Program-made: the position numbers and the translations under genes
Assembly: GCA_949285325.1 (NCBI GenBank)
Contig: CASDYZ010000051.1
Coordinates: forward strand, 1-34,566
Direction: 5' to 3'
DNA: 34,566 bases
From: an uncultured bacterium
GTDB lineage: Bacteria; Bacillota_I; Bacilli_A; RFN20; CAG-826
The notes under the pieces: model-generated
The model's database searches: none
The model's input: the letters and a program-made list of their open reading frames with translations, nothing else
What the model was told of the DNA's origin: nothing
In this document: positions 14,608 to 23,160 of the stretch, piece after piece
Numbering within the stretch: the first letter of the stretch is position 1
Layout of the letters: each line of letters opens with the position of its first letter

Positions 14608-17247
14608 ATGAGAAGATTATGGGCATATATAATATTAGCCTTTACCGCGATAGTTTGTATGGGGGTTAGTTTCACAAATATATTCGTGCAAACTGATTCA
14701 AATATCGAATATCAAGATGGACGTGAAATCGTCTTTAGAATTAGCGATGAAGATAGCGGAGATGAAGAGCTTCCTGAAGGTGCAGTTAATGAAATCGCTT
14801 CAGTCATGGAAGAAAGACTCAATAACTCTGACATCAGCCGTTATGAAATTCAAATTGCTGGAGATGACACCATCAAAGTCATATTCTCCGAACAAGATAC
14901 CGCTCAATATGAGAATATTGTTTACTATCTTTCCTTCAACGGACAATTTGCTTTATCGACCTCGACTGATATCGTCGCTTTAGGCGATGAATTTAAGACT
15001 GACGAAAAAGCGTATTTAGATACAATTAACAATTATCCATGCGTCGTCATCCCTATCGACACTTCAAATGAAGAATTTAACGCTGTCATAGAAGAAGGGA
15101 ATAAATTAAGAGACGATGGAGTCGGTGAAGAAGTTTCAACTGGTGAAACTGATGAAGAAGGTAATCCAGTCAACGAAACTATCACTTATTTATATCTATG
15201 GTGTGATTATGAAGAAGGAGATACTTATTCTCAAACTCAAAGCGCCAATGAAGATTACGACCCAGAAGTAGCAGAAAAAGTCATCATGAAATTCAATGTC
15301 AATGACGGTATTTGGTTTCCAGATGGTGATGAAAATAAATTAGGTTCTGCGATAAATGTCGATACCAACGGCGATGGTGTGGCAAGCGTCAACGAAGTTG
15401 AAAATGCTTACCAAACAGCGAGATTTTATATCAATTTATTAAATTCTGAAGCTTTAAATTACGATATTACTTACCTTTACGATAAATCTGTTCCAGCCTG
15501 GACAGAAAATTTAATCGACTATGGGGCAAAAGCAACACTCGCTTGGTCTAATACCCTTCTAGCGACAGCGGTGGCGACCATCGTCTTATGCTTAGTGTTC
15601 ATCGTCTTTTATCGACTTGGGGCCATATCGACTATTGTTATGACTCTTGGCTCAATTTTTGGGGCAATCGGGTTTGTCGTCTTATTTGGTGTACAAATTA
15701 ATTTAGCGACCATCGTCGGTTTAGTTGCCCTCTCATTAGTATCGATGGTTTCTTCAATCATCTATTTTACAAAATTGAAAGAAGAAGCATATCGTGGTAG
15801 AAGTTTAAAGAAAGCGAATACTGAAGCGAGCAAAAAATCGTTGTTACCAATTGTCGATGTCAATGTCGTATTGATAGTAATAGGTGCGATTGCCTACGCT
15901 TTAGGTGGCTCAATCATGGTAGGTTTCTCCGCTGTTTGTGTACTTGGAGGACTTGTCTCTATCATCTTAAATACCTTAGGTTTAAAAGGTATGATGTGGT
16001 TAGCGACCAACACGACAGCACTCACTGGTAAATATCAATGCTTTGGTATCGATCCTAAATTAGTGCCAGATTTAACTAAAGAAGACAAACAAACATATTA
16101 TGGTCCTTATCAAGATAAAGATTTAACTAAACATAAGAAGTTTGTCGGTATTTTTGCTTCAATTTTATTTGTCGCCTCTCTAGCGGGCATGATTACTTTT
16201 GGAGTTTTAAATAACGGAGATATTTATCAAGCCCCATCAAATGTTGTAAATTCACAAATTTATTTTGAAACAACGACAGAAAATTCTGCACTCAACTCGA
16301 CTTCCATTAGAGAATTGTTAGATGACGTTTATTTACCTATGGTCGTCGACGAATCTCAAGAAACTTCTCCTCAAGTCGATGATTCTCTTTTAGAATATGT
16401 CCTCGATATAGAAGATTTTGAAAGAACTGATACAGTCGAAGGAGTGGAAGTTAATTACTATTATTACGTCGTCACTCTCGACTCATCAATCACCTCAAGT
16501 ACAATTTGCTTTTATGGGGAAGGAGAAGCAGAAGAAATCAATTTGACCCTTGAAAATGCTTTAAATAGTCAAGCGATGGACGCGAATGCGACCGTGTCAC
16601 TTAAAGATGTGACGATTGTCTACGAAGAACAACCAGCGTGGGAGCCAATCGTTTTATCAACTTTTGTCAGTGTCCTTATCATCAGTTTCTATTTGATGCT
16701 TAGATATGGTTTATCTAGAGGCTTAAGTGCATTGCTATTAAGCGTACTTAATAGCGCGGTGGCTATGGGATTCTTCTCTCTTACTAGATTAGTTACTTCA
16801 ACTTATGTAACTATCGCTTTACCGCTAATCGCCACCATAAGTTTCGTATTCATGATTATGTTTATGAATAAAGAAAAAGAATTGGTAAATGAAGATCGTA
16901 AAGCTAATAATTCGCTCGATTCAAGAAAAGAAATTATGCTTAAAGCTACTTCCCTTTCTTTTTCACTTATCTTAAGCGCTTTGTGTGTCGGATTATTACT
17001 TACTTTGTGCTTCTTTGGATTTGGCCCTGTATCAACTTCTTACACTTACTTAATGGTGTTAGTGGGAATATTGTTCGGCGCCTTATTCATCACTGTCTTA
17101 ATTGGACCTATGAGTCACTTATTCTATTCGTGGTTCTCAAAAGTTCACATCAACGTTAAGCCACCTAAGAAGACAAAGAAGAAAAAACAATATAAAGCAA
17201 AATCTGCTGAGCCAGAAGAAGCTATCTTTATCGGCATTAACGATTAA
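14608..17247 (+). CDS. secDF: SecDF protein-export protein (fused SecD-SecF)
   Basis: SecDF is a proton-driven RND-type membrane protein that pulls on substrates leaving the SecYEG channel. This 879-residue protein joins SecD and SecF halves, as in Bacillus. The SecD half has TM1 (about 4-25), a large acidic outer domain (about 27-300) and five helices (about 308-470). The SecF half has a TM at about 512-532, an outer domain (about 540-675) and five helices (about 678-845). The tail is lysine-rich. The sequence is divergent, so assignment rests on architecture, the duplicated 6-TM pattern and gene position. Residues 252-263 form a canonical EF-hand loop, unusual for SecD. SD is TTGGAGG. Confidence 0.88.
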   Translation: MRRLWAYIILAFTAIVCMGVSFTNIFVQTDSNIEYQDGREIVFRISDEDSGDEELPEGAVNEIASVMEERLNNSDISRYEIQIAGDDTIKVIFSEQDTAQYENIVYYLSFNGQFALSTSTDIVALGDEFKTDEKAYLDTINNYPCVVIPIDTSNEEFNAVIEEGNKLRDDGVGEEVSTGETDEEGNPVNETITYLYLWCDYEEGDTYSQTQSANEDYDPEVAEKVIMKFNVNDGIWFPDGDENKLGSAINVDTNGDGVASVNEVENAYQTARFYINLLNSEALNYDITYLYDKSVPAWTENLIDYGAKATLAWSNTLLATAVATIVLCLVFIVFYRLGAISTIVMTLGSIFGAIGFVVLFGVQINLATIVGLVALSLVSMVSSIIYFTKLKEEAYRGRSLKKANTEASKKSLLPIVDVNVVLIVIGAIAYALGGSIMVGFSAVCVLGGLVSIILNTLGLKGMMWLATNTTALTGKYQCFGIDPKLVPDLTKEDKQTYYGPYQDKDLTKHKKFVGIFASILFVASLAGMITFGVLNNGDIYQAPSNVVNSQIYFETTTENSALNSTSIRELLDDVYLPMVVDESQETSPQVDDSLLEYVLDIEDFERTDTVEGVEVNYYYYVVTLDSSITSSTICFYGEGEAEEINLTLENALNSQAMDANATVSLKDVTIVYEEQPAWEPIVLSTFVSVLIISFYLMLRYGLSRGLSALLLSVLNSAVAMGFFSLTRLVTSTYVTIALPLIATISFVFMIMFMNKEKELVNEDRKANNSLDSRKEIMLKATSLSFSLILSALCVGLLLTLCFFGFGPVSTSYTYLMVLVGILFGALFITVLIGPMSHLFYSWFSKVHINVKPPKKTKKKKQYKAKSAEPEEAIFIGIND

Positions 17248-17255
17248 TATCAATA

Positions 17256-17277
17256 GGCTACTTCGGTAGCCTTTTTT
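17256..17277 (+). terminator. Strong intrinsic terminator after secDF
   Basis: GGCTAC (17256-17261) and GTAGCC (17266-17271) enclose a TTCG tetraloop and are followed by six T. The recJ ATG is only ten bases beyond the T run. Confidence 0.9.
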
Positions 17278-17287
17278 ATCTAAATTT

Positions 17288-18859
17288 ATGAAAGACACAT
17301 TATTTGAAAGATTATTGAAATTCTATAACATAACAGAAGATGATTTTAAAGAATTATCGAAAGATTACAATCTTAATAATTTTATTGGTAATCATCATTT
17401 TGACGATATTGAAAATGCCTCTATCCTCGTAAAAAAGGCGATAGAAAAACAAAGCAAAATAATCGTTTATGGCGATTATGATGCGGACGGCGTAATGGCG
17501 ACTTCCATACTTGTGAAAGCCTTTAAAAAATTAAATTATGATGTCGGTTATTATTTACCGAGCCGATATTTGGATGGATATGGTATAAATACTTTAAAAG
17601 CGAAAGAAATCATCGATAAAAAATATGATTTAGTCATTACCGTAGACAATGGGATAAATGCTTTTGAGCCGATAAAAATGCTCAAAGACGCGGGTATAGA
17701 TGTCATTGTTATCGACCATCATACCCCAAGTGAAGAAAAAGTGGATGCTTCTTATATCATCCATCCAAGCGTCTCAAACTTTGGTCTTACTCCTACGAGC
17801 GCGGGGTTCGTTTCATTTATATTTTCTTATTATCTATTAGGAGAATTTGATCCATATCTATCGATCTTAGGGGCCATATCCGTGGTGAGCGACATGATGC
17901 CTCTTAAAAGTTATAATCGCCGTTTATTAAAAGCGGTATTCTCTTATTATACAGAAGGCAAATATTCTCCAATCGACGCTTTAAAAGATGACGATAAATT
18001 TGATGAGAATTGTATCGGAATGAAAATTGCCCCACGTATAAATGCGGTGGGAAGAATTGTGAAAGACGCTTCAATAAACCATCTAGTCACTTATTTTGTA
18101 AGTGAAGATAAAGATATAATCTTTAAATTATCAGAATGGATTAAAAATAAAAACGAAGAGAGAAAAGAAATATCAAAAAGAGACATATTGTATTTAAAAG
18201 ATAAAATTGATGAAAGTGAAAGCGCGATCATCCTTAAAAGCGATATCGACGAAGGCTTATTAGGGCTGGCCGCCAATAACTTTGTAAGAGAATATAACAG
18301 ACCAATAATAATATTCACAAAAGATAGCAATATAGAAGGTGCACTTAAGGGTTCTGCTAGAGCTATCAAAAGTTTTAATGTCGTGGAAGCTTTCGCTAGT
18401 TTATCCTCATATATCCTAACTAGTGGCGGACACGCTTTGGCGGGCGGATTAAGCATTAAAGAAGAGGACTTTCTCGACTTTAAAAACGCGTTTATCGAGT
18501 ATACAAAAAAGAAGAAAATCGAAGTTGTAAAAGAAGAAACAATTGATTTAGGTATTACTGAATTATCACTAGAAAACTACTATTTAGTGCAAAAGTTTGC
18601 CCCTTTTGGTGAAGAATGGCCTGCACCGACATTCAAGGTAAATCACATTAAAACCTCAACTTTAACTTATTCAAAAAATGGACTTCACATACTTTCTAAT
18701 TTAGGATTTCGTACCCGTTTAGTCGGCTTTGGATTTTCTAAAGAATATGTCAGCCAATTTGACTTTATTAACATCTACGGTTCGATGCGTCTATCGTATT
18801 TTAGAGGTATTCAAAATTTAGAATTTGTTATAAAAGAAATTGATAACTATGATGAATGA
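17288..18859 (+). CDS. recJ: Single-stranded-DNA exonuclease RecJ
   Basis: RecJ is a DHH-family 5'-3' ssDNA exonuclease used in recombination and repair. The 523-residue protein shows motif I YGDYDADGV (61-69), VDNGIN (119-124), the DHH triad at 143-145, and later the DHHA1 signature SGGHALAGG. A C-terminal OB-like region follows (FAPFGEEWPAP and beyond). It is shorter than Bacillus RecJ (about 785 residues) and lacks the extra C-terminal domain. There is no visible SD and the start lies just after the secDF terminator, so how it is transcribed and translated is unclear. It ends in TGA. Confidence 0.93.
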   Translation: MKDTLFERLLKFYNITEDDFKELSKDYNLNNFIGNHHFDDIENASILVKKAIEKQSKIIVYGDYDADGVMATSILVKAFKKLNYDVGYYLPSRYLDGYGINTLKAKEIIDKKYDLVITVDNGINAFEPIKMLKDAGIDVIVIDHHTPSEEKVDASYIIHPSVSNFGLTPTSAGFVSFIFSYYLLGEFDPYLSILGAISVVSDMMPLKSYNRRLLKAVFSYYTEGKYSPIDALKDDDKFDENCIGMKIAPRINAVGRIVKDASINHLVTYFVSEDKDIIFKLSEWIKNKNEERKEISKRDILYLKDKIDESESAIILKSDIDEGLLGLAANNFVREYNRPIIIFTKDSNIEGALKGSARAIKSFNVVEAFASLSSYILTSGGHALAGGLSIKEEDFLDFKNAFIEYTKKKKIEVVKEETIDLGITELSLENYYLVQKFAPFGEEWPAPTFKVNHIKTSTLTYSKNGLHILSNLGFRTRLVGFGFSKEYVSQFDFINIYGSMRLSYFRGIQNLEFVIKEIDNYDE

Positions 18860-18884
18860 TTTAAAATATTAACGAGGAAACAGT

Positions 18885-19544
18885 ATGAAAAAATATGTAT
18901 TATTATTTATACCGCTTTGTGGACTTAGCTTAACTTCTTGTGTTCAATTTATCGATGAAGAACATTCTCTAGGCTTAAGTGGGGGAGATTCTCAAATAGA
19001 AAACGACTACATAAATCCTACTTTTGTCGATAATCCTACTCTACCTAGTGAACTTAGTTTATCGTTTACTATCTCATTTAAAAAGAGTAATTCAGAAAGT
19101 GGCTACATCTCAACTTATGATGAATTTTTAAATATATTAGCATCTAATAACGACACATCTCATATCAATTCCATCGATGTCGATAATATGCGTTATGTAT
19201 CACAAGGCTATCAAGGTTTAAAACTCGGATTAAACATCGGTGATAATTATGGCTTTATATCTTTAAACACTAATTCTACTTTTAAAGCGGTGAGTATTAA
19301 GGCTTATCCTCGCTTTGTAGAAACTTTTGACTATCAAAGTGGTGTCCTCGAATTAGATATCGATAAAGAGAGCGCTTTAAGCGCTGATAAGAATAATTTT
19401 ATTAAAGTCAACGGCGATTTTATAACCGCTGATGAGGTTAAATCAAGTACGATTAATTTCATCTTTGACGAAGATAAAAGCACTTTAGATCTATACTCCT
19501 ATGGTGGGCGTATAGTCATCGATTCCATCTCATTTTATAACTAA
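18885..19544 (+). CDS. Predicted lipoprotein of unknown function
   Basis: The N-terminus is a clear lipoprotein signal: two lysines, a hydrophobic stretch (VLLFIPLCGLSL) and a lipobox LTSC ending at Cys19, which would be lipidated after export. The remaining 200 residues are polar, rich in Asp, Ser and Asn and predicted mostly beta. They contain no enzymatic motif I recognise; a beta-sandwich binding or surface protein is one possibility. An SD (CGAGG) precedes the ATG. It occupies the recJ-rel interval where Bacillus has apt, so it is a lineage-specific replacement. A terminator-like hairpin follows at 19577. Confidence 0.82.
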   Translation: MKKYVLLFIPLCGLSLTSCVQFIDEEHSLGLSGGDSQIENDYINPTFVDNPTLPSELSLSFTISFKKSNSESGYISTYDEFLNILASNNDTSHINSIDVDNMRYVSQGYQGLKLGLNIGDNYGFISLNTNSTFKAVSIKAYPRFVETFDYQSGVLELDIDKESALSADKNNFIKVNGDFITADEVKSSTINFIFDEDKSTLDLYSYGGRIVIDSISFYN

Positions 19545-19576
19545 GCATTAATCAATTAATCATTTTTTACTTCTTT

Positions 19577-19613
19577 AATAAACAAGTATGCAAATATTTG
19601 TTTATTTTTCTTT
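19577..19613 (+). terminator. AT-rich terminator hairpin after the lipoprotein gene
   Basis: AATAAACAA (19577-19585) pairs with TTGTTTATT (19598-19606) and is followed by TTTCTTT. The right arm can instead pair with the downstream repeat at 19616-19624, so this hairpin is one of two exclusive structures. Confidence 0.45.
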
Positions 19614-19630
19614 ATAAAATAAACATTTGC
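19590..19630 (+). repeat. Second inverted repeat in the rel leader
   Basis: GCAAAT (19590-19595) and GTTTATTTT (19600-19608) pair with AAAATAAAC (19616-19624) and ATTTGC (19625-19630), leaving a 4-base bulge and a 7-base loop. It shares its left strand with the right arm of the preceding hairpin. Confidence 0.5.
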
Positions 19631-19639
19631 AGGTATGAT
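19611..19639 (+). promoter_or_regulatory. Candidate rel promoter giving a very short leader
   Basis: TTTATA (19611-19616), a 17-base spacer and TATGAT (19634-19639) precede the rel ATG at 19649 by nine bases. Transcription would begin about two to four bases before the start codon. The -35 is only four of six. Confidence 0.35.
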
Positions 19640-19648
19640 ATTAGGTGT

Positions 19649-21850
19649 ATGAAATCTAAAGCAGTTCTCGTCAATGGTGGTTATCCTCTCCATACTTTTG
19701 AAGAAGTAGAAGACATTTATAAAACGTATATTTCTTCATTAGAAGATAGGAAAAAGATTCGTGAAGCTTACGAATTTATTTTAGTTAAGCACAAAGACCA
19801 ATACCGAAAAAGTGGCGAACCTTACTACCATCATCTAGTGGAAGTGAGTTACATTTTAGCTAAGCTTCAATGTGGGCCCGCGACAATTGTTGCGGGGCTT
19901 CTACACGATGTCGTCGAGGACACTGATGTCAAAATAAGTGAAATAGAAAAAAGATGGGGAGTGGAAGTCGCAAAGATCGTCGACTCTTTAACTAAAATTC
20001 AACGCTTAAAATTATCGAAGATGAAAAGTGAAGAATTCGAGGCTGAAGACCACAGAAAAATATTTATTGGGATGGCGAAAGATATCCGCGTCATCATCAT
20101 CAAATTGGCGGATAGACTCCACAATTTAAGAACGCTTGGTGCTCTTTCAAACGAGAGGCAAATAACTATTTGTAAAGAGACGATGGATGTCTTTGTCCCA
20201 ATTGCTCATCGCCTCGGATTAGATGTCATAAAAAGCGAGATGCAAGATATTTGTCTATCTTATCTAGAGCCTGATAAATTTAATGAAATTAAACAACTCT
20301 TATCTAAAAAAGAGAAGACAATGGGTAAATCTCTCGACAACCTCAAAAAAAGAATTGCTGATATATTGTTTGAACACAATATTCCATTTGAGATGTCGTC
20401 TCGTGTTAAATCTATTTATTCAATTTATGAAAAAATGTACGTCAAAGGTCATCCTTTCGATGAAATTTATGACATACTTGCCCTTAGAATCATCACCGAT
20501 ACTGAACTTGAATGTTATGAAATATTAGGATTGATCCACCAGACATACGTTCCAGTTCCTGGTAGATTTAAAGATTACATCTCGATGCCTAAAACTAACA
20601 TGTATCAATCTTTGCACACCTCCATCATCTCAGGAGACGGAAATCGATATGAAGTGCAAATTAGAACGAAGCAGATGGATGAAGTCGCTGAAACGGGAGT
20701 TGCTGCCCACTGGGCATATAAAGAGGGTGGATATAACTCTAAACAAGAGCAAAGAGAAATCGAAGACAAATTACATTGGTTTAGAGATTTTGTCTCGATG
20801 AGTAGCGACGCGCAGAACGAGAACGCGAAAGAATATGTTGAAAATTTAACTAAAGATATATTTGAAGCTAATATTTATGTCTTTACCCCAAAAGGTAAAG
20901 TCATTGAATTACCAGCTGGTTCAACCCCTGTTGATTTTGCTTACCGCATCCACACAAAAATTGGGGATACGACAGTAGGAGCACTCGTCAACGGTGTGAT
21001 GGTTCCTCTTAACACCATCCTTACCACTGGTGACATGGTGGAGATTAAGACAAATAAAACCTCTACTCCAAGTGAAGGGTGGCTAAATTTTGTTAAAACG
21101 AGCATCGCTAAATCACAAATTAAAAAATTTATCGCTAAAAAAAGTGCTGAACTAGTTAAAGAAGAAAGAATAAATAAAGGTCGACAGTCTTTAATTGACG
21201 CCTTCCACGATAGAAATATCAGTGAGCAAGAAATGATGGACATGGTTGACAATAAAAAAGTATTAGAGCATTTTGAATGTGAGAATATTGAAGAACTATG
21301 TATCGGGATAAGTGGTAGGAAGCCGACTGCTTCTGCGATTATTGAATACTTAGGTATTAAAAGGCCTATCGTCTTACCGACAGGGGCAAAAATTAAAAAT
21401 GTCGGGCACTGTTGTCCAGTGTACTGTAAAGGGGCGACGAACATCGCTTTAAATTTAGCAAATTGTTGTACACCTATCCCTGGAGACGATATTATCGGAT
21501 ATATTACCAAAGGTAAAGGGATAAGTGTCCACCGCAAAAACTGCCCGAATGTCTCAAAAGAAAAGAATAGATTGATAGATGTTTATTGGCGGGACGATAT
21601 AGAGAGTGCAACCTATCCAGTTGATATTCAAATTGAGGCGGGAGATAGACCTAAACTCCTCCTCGACATAATGGCGGCGCTCGCTAATCAAAAAATTAGT
21701 TTAAGTTCTATCCACGCGAGGCTCACTAACGGTAACACCGCGGTGTTTAACGCGACGATATTAATAAGCGACTCAAAAAGATTAAACGATATTATCAACG
21801 TCTTATTAAATGTCAGCGGTGTATATTCTGTCAGTCGAACTATTCATTGA
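19649..21850 (+). CDS. rel: Bifunctional (p)ppGpp synthetase/hydrolase Rel
   Basis: Rel makes and degrades (p)ppGpp during the stringent response. The 733-residue protein has the HD hydrolase domain (YYHHLVEV at 59-66, HDVVEDT at 86-92), the synthetase domain (about 240-350; RVKSIYSIYEKM, then SMPKTNMYQSLHT), TGS (about 405-465), a cysteine-rich linker and an ACT domain (about 655-733). I place the start at the ATG at 19649 because MKSKAV is a plausible terminus and the longer frame begins inside an AT-rich inverted repeat. No properly spaced SD is visible. The linker carries C588, C589 and C593 in addition to the usual C606, C607 and C632. It ends in TGA, and hisS begins 14 bases later. Confidence 0.95.
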   Translation: MKSKAVLVNGGYPLHTFEEVEDIYKTYISSLEDRKKIREAYEFILVKHKDQYRKSGEPYYHHLVEVSYILAKLQCGPATIVAGLLHDVVEDTDVKISEIEKRWGVEVAKIVDSLTKIQRLKLSKMKSEEFEAEDHRKIFIGMAKDIRVIIIKLADRLHNLRTLGALSNERQITICKETMDVFVPIAHRLGLDVIKSEMQDICLSYLEPDKFNEIKQLLSKKEKTMGKSLDNLKKRIADILFEHNIPFEMSSRVKSIYSIYEKMYVKGHPFDEIYDILALRIITDTELECYEILGLIHQTYVPVPGRFKDYISMPKTNMYQSLHTSIISGDGNRYEVQIRTKQMDEVAETGVAAHWAYKEGGYNSKQEQREIEDKLHWFRDFVSMSSDAQNENAKEYVENLTKDIFEANIYVFTPKGKVIELPAGSTPVDFAYRIHTKIGDTTVGALVNGVMVPLNTILTTGDMVEIKTNKTSTPSEGWLNFVKTSIAKSQIKKFIAKKSAELVKEERINKGRQSLIDAFHDRNISEQEMMDMVDNKKVLEHFECENIEELCIGISGRKPTASAIIEYLGIKRPIVLPTGAKIKNVGHCCPVYCKGATNIALNLANCCTPIPGDDIIGYITKGKGISVHRKNCPNVSKEKNRLIDVYWRDDIESATYPVDIQIEAGDRPKLLLDIMAALANQKISLSSIHARLTNGNTAVFNATILISDSKRLNDIINVLLNVSGVYSVSRTIH

Positions 21851-21864
21851 TGAAAGGAAATATT

Positions 21865-23142
21865 ATGGAAATAAGAAACGTTAAAGGAACTCACGATATA
21901 TTTGGTGAAGATAGTCGTATATATGGGTATATCTACGATAATTTTGTCGCATTTGCCTCTTCTTACAACGCTAAACATATAATCATCCCTGTCATAGAGC
22001 AAAGCGATTTATTTCAACGTGGAGTAGGAGAAGCGAGTGACGTAGTAAGAAAAGAGATGTATACATTTTTAGATAAAGGGAATAGGTCGATTACTCTCCG
22101 TCCAGAATTCACCGCTGGGATAGTGAGGAGTTTTATTCAAAATAAGATGTACGCGACAATGGATTTACCTATTAAACTATATTACTGTGGTCCAGTATTT
22201 AGATATGAGAGACCTCAAGCCGGAAGATATAGACAATTTGAACAGCTCGGTGTCGAGTTTTTAGGGAGTGATAGTGAGATGGTCGATGTTGAAACTATCT
22301 CTCTCGCTTATAACTTTTTAAAATCGATAGGATTAGGTGAAATAGTCGTATTTAAAATAAATTCTTTAGGCGATGAAGAAACTAGAGACAATTACCGCCT
22401 TGCTTTAAAAGAGTATTTTAAAGAGCATTTAGAAAATATGTGTAACGACTGTAAAAATCGTTATGAATTAAATCCTTTAAGGATTTTAGATTGTAAAGTG
22501 GAGGATGATAAAAAATATATTGTAAACGCTCCAAAGATAAATGATTTTTATTCTTCTAATTCTAAAATTAGATTTGAAAAAACACTAAGAGCACTAGATA
22601 TATTAAAAATACCTTATGTCGTCGACAATACTTTAGTTAGAGGTCTCGACTACTATAGCGAGACTGTATACGAAATACATTTTAAAGATGAAGATATAGG
22701 CGCACTCGGCGCTGGCGGGCATTACTCCAACTTGATTGAAGAATTAGGTGGACCTAAGTTGAGTGGAGTGGGATTTTCTTTCGGAATAGAAAGATTGTTA
22801 TCTTTATTTAAGGATAAAAACCCTTATTATAAACAAGTTATAGAGCAAGAACAAATTGTTTACATCATGCCAATAGGCGAGGAAAGTGTATTAAAAGGAA
22901 TGGAAATTGCCTCGAAATTAAGAGAAGAATATATCCCTTGTGAAATGTGCTTCGACAATGTTAAATTTGGGGCGATGTTTAAAAAAGCAAATAGACTACA
23001 CGCCTCTTACGCTTTAATTATCGGTGAAGAAGAAATTAAAAACGACACTTATAAAATTAAAGATTTAGAAAGTGCGACTCAAATAGAAGTTAGTGGTGAA
23101 CAATTAATAGACAAAATAAAACAATTATTTTTCCATCTTTAA
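21865..23142 (+). CDS. hisS: Histidyl-tRNA synthetase
   Basis: HisRS charges tRNA-His. The 425-residue class II enzyme begins with MEIRNVKGTHDIF, the family-typical start. Motif 2 is at 106-131 (YYCGPVFRYERPQAGRYRQF), the histidine-binding LVRGLDYYSETVYE stretch follows at about 255-268, and motif 3 is GVGFSFGIERLLS. A C-terminal anticodon-binding domain completes it. I chose the ATG at 21865 because AAAGGAAA lies about six bases upstream; the in-frame TTG at 21847 and ATG at 21850 overlap the rel stop and lack an SD. The rel-hisS-aspS order is conserved in Firmicutes, here without dtd. Confidence 0.97.
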   Translation: MEIRNVKGTHDIFGEDSRIYGYIYDNFVAFASSYNAKHIIIPVIEQSDLFQRGVGEASDVVRKEMYTFLDKGNRSITLRPEFTAGIVRSFIQNKMYATMDLPIKLYYCGPVFRYERPQAGRYRQFEQLGVEFLGSDSEMVDVETISLAYNFLKSIGLGEIVVFKINSLGDEETRDNYRLALKEYFKEHLENMCNDCKNRYELNPLRILDCKVEDDKKYIVNAPKINDFYSSNSKIRFEKTLRALDILKIPYVVDNTLVRGLDYYSETVYEIHFKDEDIGALGAGGHYSNLIEELGGPKLSGVGFSFGIERLLSLFKDKNPYYKQVIEQEQIVYIMPIGEESVLKGMEIASKLREEYIPCEMCFDNVKFGAMFKKANRLHASYALIIGEEEIKNDTYKIKDLESATQIEVSGEQLIDKIKQLFFHL

Positions 23143-23160
23143 AGAAAGGCAAATTATCTT

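Noticed and set aside
19598-19648. N-terminal extension of Rel from the ATG at 19598
   Set aside because: The extra 17 residues are encoded by the AT-rich inverted repeat, do not resemble Rel N-termini, and have no SD.
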